NCBI GenBank assembly: GCA_037349105.1
Contig: JAYJMM010000079.1
Coordinates: 682,001-746,000 of the forward strand
DNA from: Limnomonas spitsbergensis
Lineage: Eukaryota; Chlorophyta; Chlorophyceae; Chlamydomonadales
Length of the DNA stretch: 64,000 bases
Direction: 5' to 3'
The translations under genes and the position numbers were made by a program. Below the pieces are notes generated by a model that ran no database searches, was not told where the DNA came from, and saw only the letters and a list, made by a program, of their open reading frames with translations. This document shows positions 20,262 to 33,300 of this stretch, piece by piece (the stretch's first letter is position 1; the number at the start of each line of letters is the position of its first letter).

Positions 20262-21985
20262 CGCTTGCTCATGCGCTGAGACAGGCTACCAGTCCGTCTA
20301 AATGGTGGCAGAACGGCAGAGCCCGCCAACTGCTTGCTCATGCGCTGAGACAGGCTACCAGTACATCAAAATGGTGGCAGAACGGCAGAGCCCGCCAACT
20401 GCTTGCTCATGCGCTGAGACAGGCTACCAGTCCGTCTAAATGGTGGCAGAACGGCAGAGCCCGCCAACTGCTTGCTCATGCGCTGAGACAGGCTACCAGT
20501 CCGTCAAAATGGTGGCAGAACGGCAGAGCCCGCCAACTGCTTGCTCATGCGCTGAGACAGGCTACCAGTCCGTCTAAATGGTGGCAGAACGGCAGAGCCC
20601 GCCAACTGCTTGCTCATGCGCTGAGACAGGCTACCAGTCCGTCAAAATGGTGGCAGAACGGCAGATCCCGCCAACTGCTTGCTCATGCGCTGAGACAGGC
20701 TACCAGTCCGTCAAAATGGTGGCAGAACGGCAGAGCCCGCCAACGGCTTGCTCATGCGCTGAGACAGGCTACCAGTCCGTCAAAATGGTGGCAGAACGGC
20801 AGAGCCCGCCAACTGCTTGCTCATGCGCTGAGAAAGGCTACCAGTCCGTCTAAATGGTGGCAGAACGGCAGAGCCCGCCAACTGCTTGCTCATGCGCTGA
20901 GACTGGCTACCAGTCCGTCTAAATGGTGGCAGAACGGCAGAGCCCGCCAACTGCTTGCTCATGCGCCGAGACAGGCTACCAGTCCGTCAAAATGGTGGCA
21001 GAACGGCAGAGCCCGCCAACTGCTTGCTCATGCGCTGAGACAGGCTACCAGTCCGTCTAAATGGTGGCAGAACGGCAGAGCCCGCCAACTGCTTGCGCAT
21101 GCGCTGAGACAGGCTACCAGTCCGTCTAAATGGTGGCAGAACGGCAGAGCCCGCCAACTGCTTGCGCATGCGCTGAGACAGGCTACCAGTCCGTCTAAAT
21201 GGTGGCAGAACGGCAGAGCCCGCCAAGTGCTTGCTCATGCGCTGAGACAGGCTACCAGTCCGTCTAAATGGTGGCAGAACGGCAGAGCCCGCCAACTGCT
21301 TGCTCATGCGCTGAGACAGGCTACCAGTCCGTCAAAATGGTGGCAGAACGGCAGAGCCCGCCAACTGCTTGCTCATGCGCGGAGACAGGCTACCAGTCCG
21401 TCGAAATGGTGGCAGAACGGCAGAGCCCGCCAACTGCTTGCTCATGCGCTGAGACAGGCTACCAGTCCATCTAAATGGTGGCAGAACGGCAGAGCCCGCC
21501 AACTGCTTGCTCATGCGCTGAGACAGGCTACCAGTCCGTCTAAATGGTGGCAGAACGGCAGAGCCCGCCAACTGCTTGCTCATGCGCTGAGACAGGCTAC
21601 CAGTCCGTCTAAATGGTGGCAGAACGGCAGAGCCCGCCAACTGCTTGCGCATGCGCTGAGACAGGCTACCAGTCCGTCTAAATGGTGGCAGAACGGCAGA
21701 GCCCGCCAACTGCTTGCGCATGCGCTGAGACAGGCTACCAGTCCGTCTAAATGGTGGCAGAACGGCAGAGCCCGCCAACTGCTTTCTCATGCGCTGAGAC
21801 ATGCTACCAGTCCGTCTAAATGGTGGCAGAACGGCAGAGCCCGCCAACTGCTTGCTCATGCGCTGAGAAAGGCTAGCCGTCCGTCTAAATGGTTGCAGCA
21901 AGACGGACCCCGTCGACTGCCTGCTGATGCGCTGAGACAGGCCACCAGTCCTTCCTATAAGATGCAGCATGACAGAGCATGCTAG
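20262..21985 (+). repeat. 69-bp satellite (open reading frame on both strands)
   Basis: About 25 copies of a 69-base unit. On the + strand it reads as a 23-residue repeat (LAHALRQATSPSKWWQ, then NGRARQL) over 585 codons without a stop. On the - strand open frames recur in blocks broken by stops. Variants (TCT/TCA before AAATGG, GCTC/GCGC) are shared by neighbouring units, showing recent local duplication. From 21960 to 22440 the array fades into longer, divergent units with CCCGCCAGCTGCCTGCTG. Coding is possible but unproven; I treat it as a satellite. Confidence 0.9.
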
Positions 21986-22699
21986 TCATCTGCTCAGGTG
22001 CTAAGAAAGGCCACCACCTGGTGCTAAGAAAGGCCTCCAGTCCGACCCATAGGATGCAAGATTGCAAGAAGAGGGAATCTACCAGCTATTTGCTGATGCG
22101 CCGAGAAAGGCAACACGTCCCCCATCTAATGGATGCAACAAAGGCAGGCCCGCCAGCTGCCTGCTGATGCGCCGCGAAAGGTGACACATCCCCGATCTGA
22201 TAATGGATGCAACGCAAGTGAGCCCGCCAGCTGCCTGCTGAGGCACTGAGAAAGGGCGACACGTCCCTGACCTAATGGATGCAGCACAAGCGAGCCCGCC
22301 AGCTGCCTGCTGAGGCAATGAGAAAGGCGACACGTCCCTGATCTAATGGATACAGCACAAGCGAGCCCGCCAGCTGCCTGCTGAGGCACTGAGAATGGTG
22401 ACGTGGCCGACGTACACGATGCATACCAGACCAATCCTCAGGCCAGCCAATTGTTGAGCGGGTGAAAGGGCCAACCCAGCCAATTGATTCAGCGCCGCAG
22501 GAAGGTACTGGCCAAAGCCTTGCAACGCCGCTGAGAGGCGGGACTCAGCCAACTCATTGGATGTACAACAAGGGCTTCCGTCAGGAGTCTGTTGCGCACC
22601 TAGAAAGGGCAGAGCAGCCGTCACTTTTGACGCAAGGCCGTCGCATTGCTGCGTGGGTGCTGGCTGTAACCAGGCTGGTGAAAGTCTGTGATGAGCCCC

Positions 22700-24722
22700 A
22701 GTGGCTACGTTGACCGAAATGGCAGTCCATGTCATGGCGTGCTTGACAGTGATCTCTGACAGCACCATTGCCCGGTCCGTGATCATGTCCAGCAGAGTTG
22801 ACAGCGCAGTGATGGCGACGGTGGTGATTGTAGCGGTTCTGTTGAAGGAGATGGTGCACATCACCCTTGCCTCTGACAGCAGCGGGGCCCTGACAGTGAC
22901 CATGTGCAGGAGAACGGACAGCTCAGTGGCGGCAGCGGCGGCGACTGTAGCTGTTCTGTTGAAGAAGATGGCGCTCATCACTGTGACCTCAGACAGGAGC
23001 GGGGATCTGTCAGTCATCATGTGCAGGAGAACGGGCAGCTCAGTGGCGGCATCGGCGGCGACTGTAGCTATTATGTTGAAGGAGATGGCGCTCATCATCC
23101 TTGCCTGTGACAGGAGCGGGGATCTGTCTGTGACCATGTGCAGGAGAACGGACAGCTCAGTGGCGGCAGCGGCGGCGACTGTAGCTGTTCTGTTGAAGAA
23201 GATGGCGCTCATCACCCTTGCCTGTGACAGGAGCGGGGATCTGTCTGTGACCATGTGCAGGAGAACGGACAGCTCAGTGGCGGCAGCGGCGGCGTCTGTA
23301 GCTGTTCTATTGAAGGAGACGGCGCTCATCACCCTTGCCTGTGACAGGAGCGGGGATCTGTCAGTGACCATGTGCAGGAAAACGGACAGCTCAGCGGCGG
23401 CGACTGTAGCTGTTCGGTGGAAGGAGATGGCGCTCATCACCCTTGCCTGTGACAGGAGCGGGGCTCTGTCAGTGACCATGTGCAGGAGAACGGACAGCTC
23501 AGTGGCGGCAGCGGCGGAGACTGTAGCTGTTCTGTTGAAGAAGATGGCGCTCATCACTGTGACCTCAGACAGGAGCGGGGATCTGTCAGTCATCATGTGC
23601 AGGAGAACGGGCAGCTCAGTGGCGGCATCGGCGGCGACTGTAGCTATTATGTTGAAGGAGATGGCGCTCATCATCCTTGCCTGTGACAGGAGCGGGGATC
23701 TGTCTGTGACCATGTGCAGGAGAACGGACAGCTCAGTGGCGGCAGCGGCGGCGACTGTAGCTGTTCTGTTGAAGAAGATGGCGCTCATCACCCTTGCCTG
23801 TGACAGGAGCGGGGATCTGTCAGTGATCATGTGCAGGAGAACGGACAGCTCAGAGGCGGCAGCGGCGTCGGCTGTAGCTGTTCTGTTGAAGGAGACGGCG
23901 CTCATCACTGTGACCTCAAACAGGAGCGGGGATCTGTCAGTGATCATGTGCAGGAGAACGGACAGCTCAGAGGCGGCAGCGGCGGCGACTGTAGCTAATC
24001 TGTGGAAGTAGACGGCGCTCATCACCCTTGCCTGTGACAGGAGCGGGGATCTGTCAGTGACCATGTGCAGGAGAACGGACAGCTCAGAGGCGGCAGCGGC
24101 GGCGACTGTAGCTGTTCTGTGGAAGTAGACGGCACTCATCACCGTGGCCTCTGGCAGAAGCGGGGATCTGCCAGTGACCATGTGCAGGAGAACGGCCAGC
24201 TCAGAGGCGGCAGCGGCGGCGACTGTAGCTGCTCTGTGGAAGTATACGGCGCTCATCACCGTGGCCTCTGGCAGAAGCGGGGATCTGTCAGTGACCATGT
24301 GCATGAGAACGGACAGCTCAGTGGCAGCAGGGGCGGCGTCTGTAGCTGTTATGTGGAAGGAGACAACGCTCATCACTGTGGCCTCAGACAGGAGCGGGGA
24401 TCTGTCAGTGATCATGTGCAGGGGAACGGACAGCTCAGAGGCGGCAGCGGCGGCGACTGTAGCTATTATGTGCCTGGAAGGAGACGGCGCTCATCACTGT
24501 GGCCTCAGACAGGAGCGGGGATCTGTCAGTGATCATGTGCAGGAGAACGGACAGCTCAGTGGCGGCAGGGGCGTCGACTGTAGCTGTTCTGTGGAAGTAG
24601 ACGGCGCTGATCACTGTGACCGCAGACAAGAGCGGGGATCTGTCAGTGACCATGGGCAGGACGGAGACCCAACAGCTGAGGGGCTTGGGGCTTCGGTCGA
24701 TGTAGCCGCCATGTTCATTCCC
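22700..24722. repeat. 117-bp satellite, open on both strands
   Basis: About 17 units of 117 bases containing GGAGCGGGGATCTGTCAGTG and CAGCTCAGTGGCGGCAGCGG. The + strand gives an Ala/Val-rich 39-residue repeat. The - strand frame of 690 codons (22343-24415) gives MVTDRSPLLSQARVMSA-type repeats and extends into unique sequence near 22.4-22.7 kb. A larger duplication is visible: the units at 22900-23110 recur almost unchanged at 23480-23690. Neither frame resembles a known protein. Confidence 0.88.
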
Positions 24723-24767
24723 TGTCAAGGATGACCATCAGGGGGTAATGTAAGCAAGTCGGGACTT

Positions 24768-24996
24768 AAAGGGGAAACTACGGTCGCATTCCAAAGGGGA
24801 AACTACGGTCGCATTTTAAAGGGGAAACTACGGTCGCATTTTAAAGGGGAAACTACGGTCGCATTCCAAAGGGGAAACTACGGTCGCATTCCAAAGGGGA
24901 AACTACGGTCGCATTCCAAAGGGGAAACTACGGTCGCATTCCAAAGGGGAAACTACGGTCGCATTCCAAAGGGGAAACTACGGTCGCATTCCAAAG
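24768..24996. repeat. 25-bp minisatellite
   Basis: Nine tandem copies of AAAGGGGAAACTACGGTCGC plus ATTCC; two neighbouring units carry ATTTT instead. Confidence 0.95.
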
Positions 24997-24999
24997 AAA

Positions 25000-26532
25000 T
25001 ATTCTCTCATCACCATGATCATATCACCAACAGGCACACACATGGCTATGAGTCTTCAATTGCCCGTCCCTTGTTTCTCCTTCACTACCTTCACTGGGCT
25101 ACAGTTAGTTATGCTAAAATTCAGCTAGTACCTACCTCCAGTCAGTTCTGGCCTTCGGCCGGAGACCTTATGTATGAGATAGTGTGAGGCCAGCCATGCC
25201 ACTTAGTTGGACCTATTGGACCAACAGCTGTAGGCCGATAATAATGTGGCCCCGTCTCGCCTTTGGCGGCCCCGGGGCAACCCGCCGAGGGTGAACTGGT
25301 TATCAGATTAAAATTCAACTGGCATGGTAACTTCAATCGTATTGGACTGGTGTAACTGGTGCGGACCATTCAGGTGCAGCTGTGATTGCTGGCTCTCACA
25401 AATATAGTAATCACGTACGAACAAGTTTTTACAACGTTTGAATGCATGGCACATCCCTAACTCAAAATATCGTGTTCGCGCTGTTCTATCAAATTCAAAT
25501 AAGTACAAGCCTCTGCTGGCCATGCACCATCTTCGCGCCCAAATGCCCAAATATATAATGCATTGCCCACATCTAGTGGATGACGGAGTGTGCGGCCCAA
25601 AATAAACCACATTCTGCTGGCCAGCATAGCCAGCAGTCCCATCAATTCATAATTACCGGTACTGACTCTGACAGTTTGTTTCCTTGCATGTGTAGACTTA
25701 AATGGCCGTGTTCTCAGTTTTGGCTGTTTTGGAAGACATTGTCAATTGATTAATTGAAGCTCTTTAGTCCGGCCATGTTAGACATGCATGCACCAAGAAA
25801 GGGAATGAGTGGGCCCTCTGTGCTCCATGAGGGCCCACAAATGTTAAGTTCGTCATAGTCCCAGTAGGTCTGGTTTCGTCCATCCAGTTGTTATTACGAA
25901 GTCCAGTAAACTTGTAGTGGTCGCACCTCAGGGCTTCTAAACAATCAGCCGTTCCTTTGGTCTAGTGGCCCAATCTCTACAAAACTCACCTTGAGCCCTA
26001 CCTACCTATTGCATAATATAACCTAACATATGGGTGGACTGACCCTCAGTGCTCCATGAGGGCCCACTCATGTTGAGGGTGAGGAGTCACGAATCTTCCT
26101 TTTGCAGTCCTCCTCCCTCCGTCCGTCATCAAAATGACAGTGACAATCTTACTTCTTTAGTCTATCTACTTGTACAAATACTCCCCCCCTCCCCATCCTA
26201 CCCCCCTTAATTCTGAATCCATGCATGACATTCTGAAATGCTGCCTGGTGTGCCCTAAGGAGTCTACATCAATGTCGTTGTTACAAAGTTGACGCAACGA
26301 ACCACCCACAGCCTTTTGCGAAAGGGCTTGGCCTCTACATCATAACCATTGGCTACATGATTGTATTACAACATAATTCGTTCTTCAAATCTCATACCGG
26401 CCTTGTAAAGTTCTATTCCAGCCAGGCTCCGTCTGAGTGCCCTCCCACAACCCACGCAGTGGGTATGCACTGTTGTGAACATATTTCCAAATGTTTCACC
26501 CGCGTACATCAGGCACATCACAGGATTCCAGA
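25000..26532. other. Anonymous unique region
   Basis: No gene identified. A diverged element D copy lies at about 25140-25290 (GGCCTTCGGCCGGAGACC ... GGCGGCCCCGGGGC). A duplicated word, TGCTCCATGAGGGCCCAC, occurs at about 25824 and 26058, followed by ATGTT in both places. Base composition is near neutral. Confidence 0.5.
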
Positions 26533-26542
26533 TCCAAGCGGG

Positions 26543-26634
26543 GCCAAAGAAAGAAAGTTACGCCCTGCTAGGTTGCGTAGGTTAAGGAAACAGCACAGCT
26601 TGGGGCCATAGCCACATCCAAGCCGTTCCCAAAC
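26543..26634 (-). mobile_element. Element A copy with target-site duplication
   Basis: Element A on the - strand with an AAAGAAAGAAAG tail. It is flanked by a perfect 10-base direct repeat TCCAAGCGGG (26533-26542 and 26635-26644). Confidence 0.88.
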
Positions 26635-26649
26635 TCCAAGCGGGTCCAT

Positions 26650-27570
26650 GCTGGCAAACTACTTGAGCTTCCTTGTCAAAGCCTCAACCCCAGGCATACC
26701 ACGCTTGCACAAGCAACGTGTAAGACACTTCACAACATTTTGTCAGCATGAGCTCCCAACTTTAAGCCCATGCAAGCTTGCCTCTCTCTCATTTTCAGGG
26801 GCTTTGCGACAGCGGCTACAGCCTCCTCACCTTGATTGCCCTGGGGATGACCAAAGGTTCGTTAGAAGAAAAAACATGAGGGGCATACAAAAAGGGTGAG
26901 AGGAGTGGACAAAGGGTGATCCGCATGGAGAGGAATTAGGGAAGGTCATAAACAGCTAGAGGATTGAGCAGAGGCGCCCAAGCTTAGCTCTGCTCCATCG
27001 ATCGTGGATGAAGATCTGAGCTACACAGGTGCACCGTGGATCTTGATCTGCATGCAGGGGCACAAATGTGAAGGCAGCATGCATGGGGCAAGGCCAAGTC
27101 CATCCTGCGGTCTAGAAACTCAACCCTGCGTAGTTGGTGTTCAAACATCAGTGATTGTTTTTTGTGTTCAAAATCAGTGATTATTTTGCGTGGCTTAGCT
27201 ACCTAAATTTCAACTGCAATTTACCGACATTACAGCTTGGGCATCAAGGGGCCGCCTCAGGCCCCATAATGCTTTAACCCGTGCATGTAAGCTGGTCCAG
27301 GCTCGGCACCATCCGGGCTGTTCTTATAACGTGTCGAGTTTGTGTTCGCGACAGAAGTGGAGGGCATTATGGGGTATCCTCCACGGGCACCCCATAATTG
27401 TTCCTTTTTTTATCTGCCTCCAAGAGCTCAATAAGACATAATTGGAACCTCAAGCCTAAAGGCCATGATGTAGCTGAAGTGTAGCTGAAACACCAAGAAA
27501 GGCGCACTCATTAGCACATCCCATGCATCATGACACAGCTTGTTTGCATGTGGTTTCAACTACATCATGG
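26650..27570. other. Anonymous region
   Basis: No supported gene. A possible acceptor-like TTTTCAG near 26800 precedes a short open stretch, but no conserved protein segment emerges. The direct word CAGTGATTGTTTTTTGTG / CAGTGATTATTTTGCGTG near 27150 is a small local duplication. Confidence 0.4.
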
Positions 27571-27577
27571 CCTAACG

Positions 27578-28170
27578 CCAGGAGGGCGTGGTGCTCCTAG
27601 TACTGCTGCATCACAGATCTAGATTTGTACTACACAGTTGCGCCGCAGATCTAGGGCGTGGTGCTGCAAGCACTGCTGCATTACAGATCTACATTTGTAC
27701 TACACAGGTGCGCCGCAGATCTAGAGCGTGGTGCCGCAAGCACTGCTGCATCGCAGATCTATATCTGTACTACACAGGTGCGCCGCAGATCTAGGGCGTG
27801 GTGCTGCAAGCACTACTGCATCGCAGATCTATATCTGCACTACACAGGTGCGCCGCTGATCTAGGGTGTGGTGCTGCAAGCACGGCTGCATAACAGATCT
27901 AGATCTGTTCTACACAGGTGCGCCGCAGATCTAGGGCCTGGTGCTGCAAGCACTGCCGCATTACAGATCTATATCTGTTCTACACAGGTGCGACGCAGAT
28001 CTAGGGCGTGGTGCTGCAAGCACTGCTGCATTACAGATCTATATCTGTTCTACACAGGTGCGCCGCAGATCTAGGGCCTGGTGATGCAAGCACTGCTGCA
28101 TCGCGGATCTAGATCTGTACTACACAGGTGCGACACAGATCTAGGGCGTGGTGCTGCAAGCATTGCTGCT
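27578..28170. repeat. 70-bp satellite with AGATCTAGATCT palindromes
   Basis: About eight units of 70 bases containing GGTGCTGCAAGCACTGCTGC and CACAGGTGCGCCGCAGATCT. Because 70 is not a multiple of three, the frames rotate and the short + strand ORFs are artefacts. A diverged element D fragment follows at about 28195-28250. Confidence 0.93.
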
Positions 28171-28639
28171 TTAGCCACCAGCCTTGGGCCGGTCAAGACT
28201 TGGTTCTCATCGGTCCATGCGTGGCCATATCCCGGGCGGCCGAGTAGGCTTTAGTGTGCACTAATAGAAACCTTGGATCATGAAAATGGATAAATACTGA
28301 AGTATGATGCCCGGACCCCTACCAAGCGCTGAAGCATGCAGCCCTTGAAACCAAACATCAGTGTTGCTCAGGGTTCAAAAGCGGAATCCGAACCGGCAAA
28401 GCACACACTCTGGCGTTTAATCCCCAACTTCGACACCTAATAGCATGCACCGGTGAAGTGCAGCCAATCAAACCCAAGCCAGAAATACTGATAGCATATA
28501 GCACCCGAATCTATTCCTTAAACCCCTCACCCGAAACCCTACCAGTGTGGGAAGCGATTGTGCCAGTACGAAACGCCGTAGTGCTCCAGTGTGCGCTGCG
28601 GGTCATCCAGATTCTTCCCTACAGCGGTCATAGCACACG

Positions 28640-28815
28640 CAGCACAGGGTCATACAGTCAGCATTTACACAACACAGGGTAGTACAGTCAACATTCACAC
28701 ATCACAATACAGGGTAGTACAGTCAGCATCCACACAGCACATGGTGGGTACAGTCAGCATTCACACCTCACAATACAGGGAAGTACAGTCAGCATTCACA
28801 CAGCACGAGTGAATG
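28640..28815. repeat. Short GTACAGTCAGCATTCACAC repeat
   Basis: Five to six imperfect copies of a ~35-45-base unit with ACAGGGTAGTACAGTCAGCA. Confidence 0.8.
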
Positions 28816-28837
28816 CTGACGCTACTACCTCAGGTTA

Positions 28838-30135
28838 TTGCTCTCAGGTGTTGCAACACTCACAATACAGGGCAGTACAGGTAGTGTGCCAGAGAGGGCA
28901 GAAGGCAGTACATGCTTCCAGATTATTGCTGTCATCCGTCTCAATAAGCACAATATGGGTAAAACAGGCAGTGCTGAAGAGGGCGTAGGGCAGTACAGAG
29001 AGTGACGGAGAGAGCGTAAGGCAGTACAGGGAGTACCGGAGAGGGCGCAGGGCAGTACAGGGAGTGCAGTAGAGGTCATAAGGCAGTACAGGGAGTGCCG
29101 GGGAGGGCGTAGGGCAGTACAGGGAGTGCCGGAGAGGGCGTAGGGCAGTACAGGGAGTGCAGTAGAGGTCATAGGGCAGTACAGGGAGTGACGGAGAGGG
29201 CGTAGGGCAGTACAGGGAGTGCCGGAGAGAGCGCAGGGCAGTACAGGGAGTGTCGGAGAGGGTGTAGGGCAGTACAGGGAGTGCCGGAGAGGGCGTAGGG
29301 CAGTACAGGGAGTGCCGGAGAGGGCGTAGGGCAGTACAGGGAGTACCGGAGAGGGTGCAGGGCAGTACAGGGAGTGCAGTAGAGGTCATAGGGCAGTACA
29401 GGGAGTGCCGGAGAGGGCGTAGGGCAGTACAGGGAGTGCCGGAGAGGGCGTAGGGCAGTACAGGGAGTGCAGTAGAGGTCATAGGGCAGTACAGGGAGTG
29501 CCGGAGAGGGCGTAGGGCAGTACAGGGAGTGCCGGAGAGAGCGCAGGGCAGTACAGGGAGTGCCGGAGAGGGTGTAGGGCAGTACAGGGAGTGCCGGAGA
29601 GGGTGTAGGGCAGTACAGGGAGTGCCAGAAAAGGCGTAGGGCAGTACAGGGAGTACCGGAGAGGGTGCAGGGCAGTACAGGGAGTGCAGTAGAGGTCATA
29701 GGGCAGTACAGGGAGTGCCGGAGAGGGCGTAGGGCAATACAGGGAGTGCCGGCGAGGGCGTAGGGCAATACAGGGAGTGCCGGAGAGGGCGTAGGGCAAT
29801 AAAGGGAGTGCCGGAGAGGGCGTAGGGCAATACAGGGAGTGCCGGCGAGGGCGTAGGGCAATACAGGGAGTGACGGAGAGGGTGTAGGGCAGAGCATGCT
29901 TCCAGGTTTTTTGTCAGATGTTGCAACACTCACAATACAGGGTACAATAGGTAGAGCCAGAGAGGGCAGATGGCAGTACATGCTCCCAGGTTTTTGCACC
30001 AGCCATCGCAGTACACACAATAGAGGGCAGTACAAGTAGTGATCGAGAGGGTAGAAGGCAGTACATGACTCCCAAGTTATTTATGTCAGATGTTGCAGCA
30101 CGCACAGTGCAGGGCATAGCGGTCGTTGCCTTAAA
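28838..30135. repeat. 31-bp satellite with an ~85-bp border repeat
   Basis: About 30 copies of a 31-base unit (GGCAGTACAGGGAGTGCCGG plus AGAGGGCGTAG) fill 28975-29890. A longer, older unit with CAGATGTTGCAACACTCACA flanks the core on both sides (28838-28930 and 29905-30130). - strand frames give Pro/Leu/Tyr/Cys-rich repeats in several phases and are artefacts. Confidence 0.93.
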
Positions 30136-30300
30136 GCAGCACATGCTCCAGCCTCCAGCCCCCTGAGGTTGCTGATGTTTGCACACGCATCCTCATGTTC
30201 CTCTTTCTCGCCTGCAGGGAAAAAAATCAGATGTCCACTCTCCTACTTTGGCTGGGATTTTCAAAGTGTGAGGCCGGCCGCCCAACCCTACTCTCCTCAC

Positions 30301-33300
30301 CTGTCCATTGCCCAGGCTTAAGGTCTCCACACTCATGTCATTCTTCCCAAAACCCAACTTAGAATCTGGTCCAGATTTGCAGCCATTCGTCAATGGAGAT
30401 GCCCGATTTCCCAGCCTCCAATCACTAAAACTAGAACCTAACTTTGACTAGCCCTGATCATCATTCCAGACCACTCCAGTCACCTCCGCGGCTTAAAGCT
30501 CGACACACCCACCGGCATAAGAGAGCCGCTGCAGAGCAGGAAGGATGCCACCTTGGTCCTGCAATAGAATAAAGATTCCGTAATAAGGAATTACTATTCC
30601 ACATTTTGAGGAACGTGCCGGAAGATTTAATACTTCATAATTCAGTTTTAAGTGTTTAGGGCCTTGGGTTAGGGGTTCAGGGTTTAGGTTTGTTTGCACA
30701 TCATTGAGCACCAAGAAGGCAGCCAGGAGAAACAAATAAAGCTAGGTCCCACAGGGTCCTGGAGGTTAAGGAAACAGCGCGGCTTGGGGCCGAAGCCACA
30801 CATCCGTAATGGGTAACCCATTAGGTTATCTGCTGACCCTTTCAGGCACCACTTGTTTTTCTTATATTTGTGGCTTCAGCCCCGAGCTGCGCTGTTCCCT
30901 TAACCCGCACGCCCCTAGGGGGGCATAATTTCATTTATTTCTTATATTCAGTCCCGGCAGGTAGCCCCCATCACACGGACCTCCAACAGGCCTACCAGAA
31001 AGAGAGAAAACAACTACGGCCCGCAGGGGCGTGAGGGTTAAGGAAACAGTGCGGCATGGGCCTAGGCCGCGTCCGCGCCGTTACCACCAGGCCTACCAAT
31101 CACCCCCACAGGTCTGTTGACCCTTCCCCCACATCCTGCATTCATAGTTATATCTCCTTCCATTCGTTGCCCCCCCCTCTTCCCCCCCCCTTAGATTCCA
31201 ACAAATGGGCTGAGCGGGGGGTTTGCACCTCCCATCGCCATATCCTGCCTACCCCGCTATATCCCGCATAACATACCATACCCCACATACCCGGATCTTC
31301 TATCGCCATATCCTGCCTACCCCGCTATATCCCGCATAACATGCCATCCCCCACATACCCGGATCTTCTATCGCCATATCCTGCCTACCCCGCTATATCC
31401 CGCATAACATGCCATCCCCCACATACCCGGATCTTCTATCGCCATATCCTGCCTACCCCGCTATATCCCGCATAACATGCCATCCCCCACATACCCGGAT
31501 CTTCTATCGCCATATCCTGCCTACCCCGCTATATCCCGCATAACATGCCATCCCCCACATACCCGGATCTTCTATCGCCATATCCTGCCTACCCCGCTAT
31601 ATCCCGCATAACATGCCATCCCCCACATACCCGGATCTTCTATCGCCATATCCTGCCTACCCCGCTATATCCCGCATAACATGCCATACCCCACATACCC
31701 GTATCACTAGACGGAGGTCCTCCAAGCGCATCCTGGGTGACACGGTGATCGGAAACGGCCCCCCGCTGTGACGTCCGGTTCCGGCATCCACCACCGACCC
31801 GTATTCCTCATTGGAGTGCTGCGCATGCATTCAGTGTGGGTGTCGGGCAGGGTCTTAGAGCTCAGGTCTCAGTGCAGGTGCCAGGCAGGGTCACACTTGA
31901 CTAGGTCTCAGAGCAGGTACCGAGCAGGGTGTTAGGGCTCAGGGCTCAGAGCAGGTGTCGGACAGGGCCTTAGGGCTCAGGGCTCAGGGCTCAGGTCAGG
32001 TGCCGGGCCGGGTCTCAGGGATCAGGGCTCAAGGCTTGAAAGTCTACATACCCTCATGGACCACAGCCTAGTCCTCATCGCTTGAATTCCACCAGCATAT
32101 TTGGCAAGGGTAGTGCATGCAGATTCTCAGACTTCAGATTCTGACTACACATGGCCAGGAGCCTGCTCCTGCCACGGTACCATGCTCTTTCAAATTTTCA
32201 AAATTTCGAAAATTTAAACGAACAAGGGTGAGGTCAGAAAACTTAAGTCTTCCAATGCCCACCCTTTCTAATTTATGTAGCGGAAAAAACAGCCTAGGTC
32301 TCAAGGGCATTTCCAGTAAAGCCCATGGCTGCAGGTATTTTAGCACTTTAAAGCCTAAAGATCAGCAGGCAAATATCAGAGGAGGCAGGCAAAATATTGT
32401 CCTAAAGCGTATCTAAAATTTCGCTTTGCTATTTAGGGAATTTGAACTGTCCTAAAATAAACATTTGTGTATAGAGATTTTGCCCTAGCGTAGCTAAAAG
32501 CAAGGTTTTACTCAGTGACACTGCTGGAGTGTTGCATAAGCCATTCGGCGTGTTGCACAAGCCATTCGGCATATTCGGTGCTAGCAGGGTTCAGGGTGCA
32601 GGCAAAGTGTTGGCAGGGTGCAGGGTGCAGGCAGGGTGTAGGCAGGGTGCAAGGCCTAGGCAGGGATGAGGCTGCAGGCAGGGCGCATGCCGCAGGGTAA
32701 ACACATCCGCCCAGTAGCATTTGCGTTCCACGGGTCTTTTGAATTCTGACCTGTGATCAAAGCAGGAGGGGAAGCAATTAACTGGAAGGCAGCACACCTT
32801 AGGCCCTAAACCCTACAGTATACACTGAACCCTGAAAATTAGAACCAACAGAACAGCAGATCAACAAGATCACCAGATCCATCACATGTATCCAATGTCA
32901 GGTCCACAAGATCCACAAGATCATTAACCACCTACCAGATCCGCCAGATCATTGACCACCCACCAGATCTGCCTGATCATTGACCACCCACTCCATCCGC
33001 CAGATCACCCGACCCACCACATCCGCCAGATCACATGACTCACCAGATCCGCCAGATCACCCGACCTACCAGATCCGCCAGATCACCCGACCCACCAGAT
33101 CCGCCAGATCACCCGATCTACCAGATCTGCCAGATCAATCAAACCACCAGATCCGCCAGAACACCCACAAGATCCACCAGATCATTAACCACACACCAGA
33201 TATGCCAGATCATTCACCACCCACGATATCCTCTAGATCCACCAGATCCGCCAGATCACCCGACCCACCAGGTCACTGACCACCCACAACGTCACAGTGG

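Noticed and set aside
26790..26870. Candidate + strand exon after TTTTCAG near 26800
   Set aside because: Open stretch is short, no conserved neighbour exon, no plausible donor in phase.
28844..30035. - strand Pro/Leu/Tyr/Cys repeat protein (LPVLPYALSGTPCTAL)
   Set aside because: A 31-base unit rotates through all frames, and overlapping frames are equally open; no start context or conserved edge.
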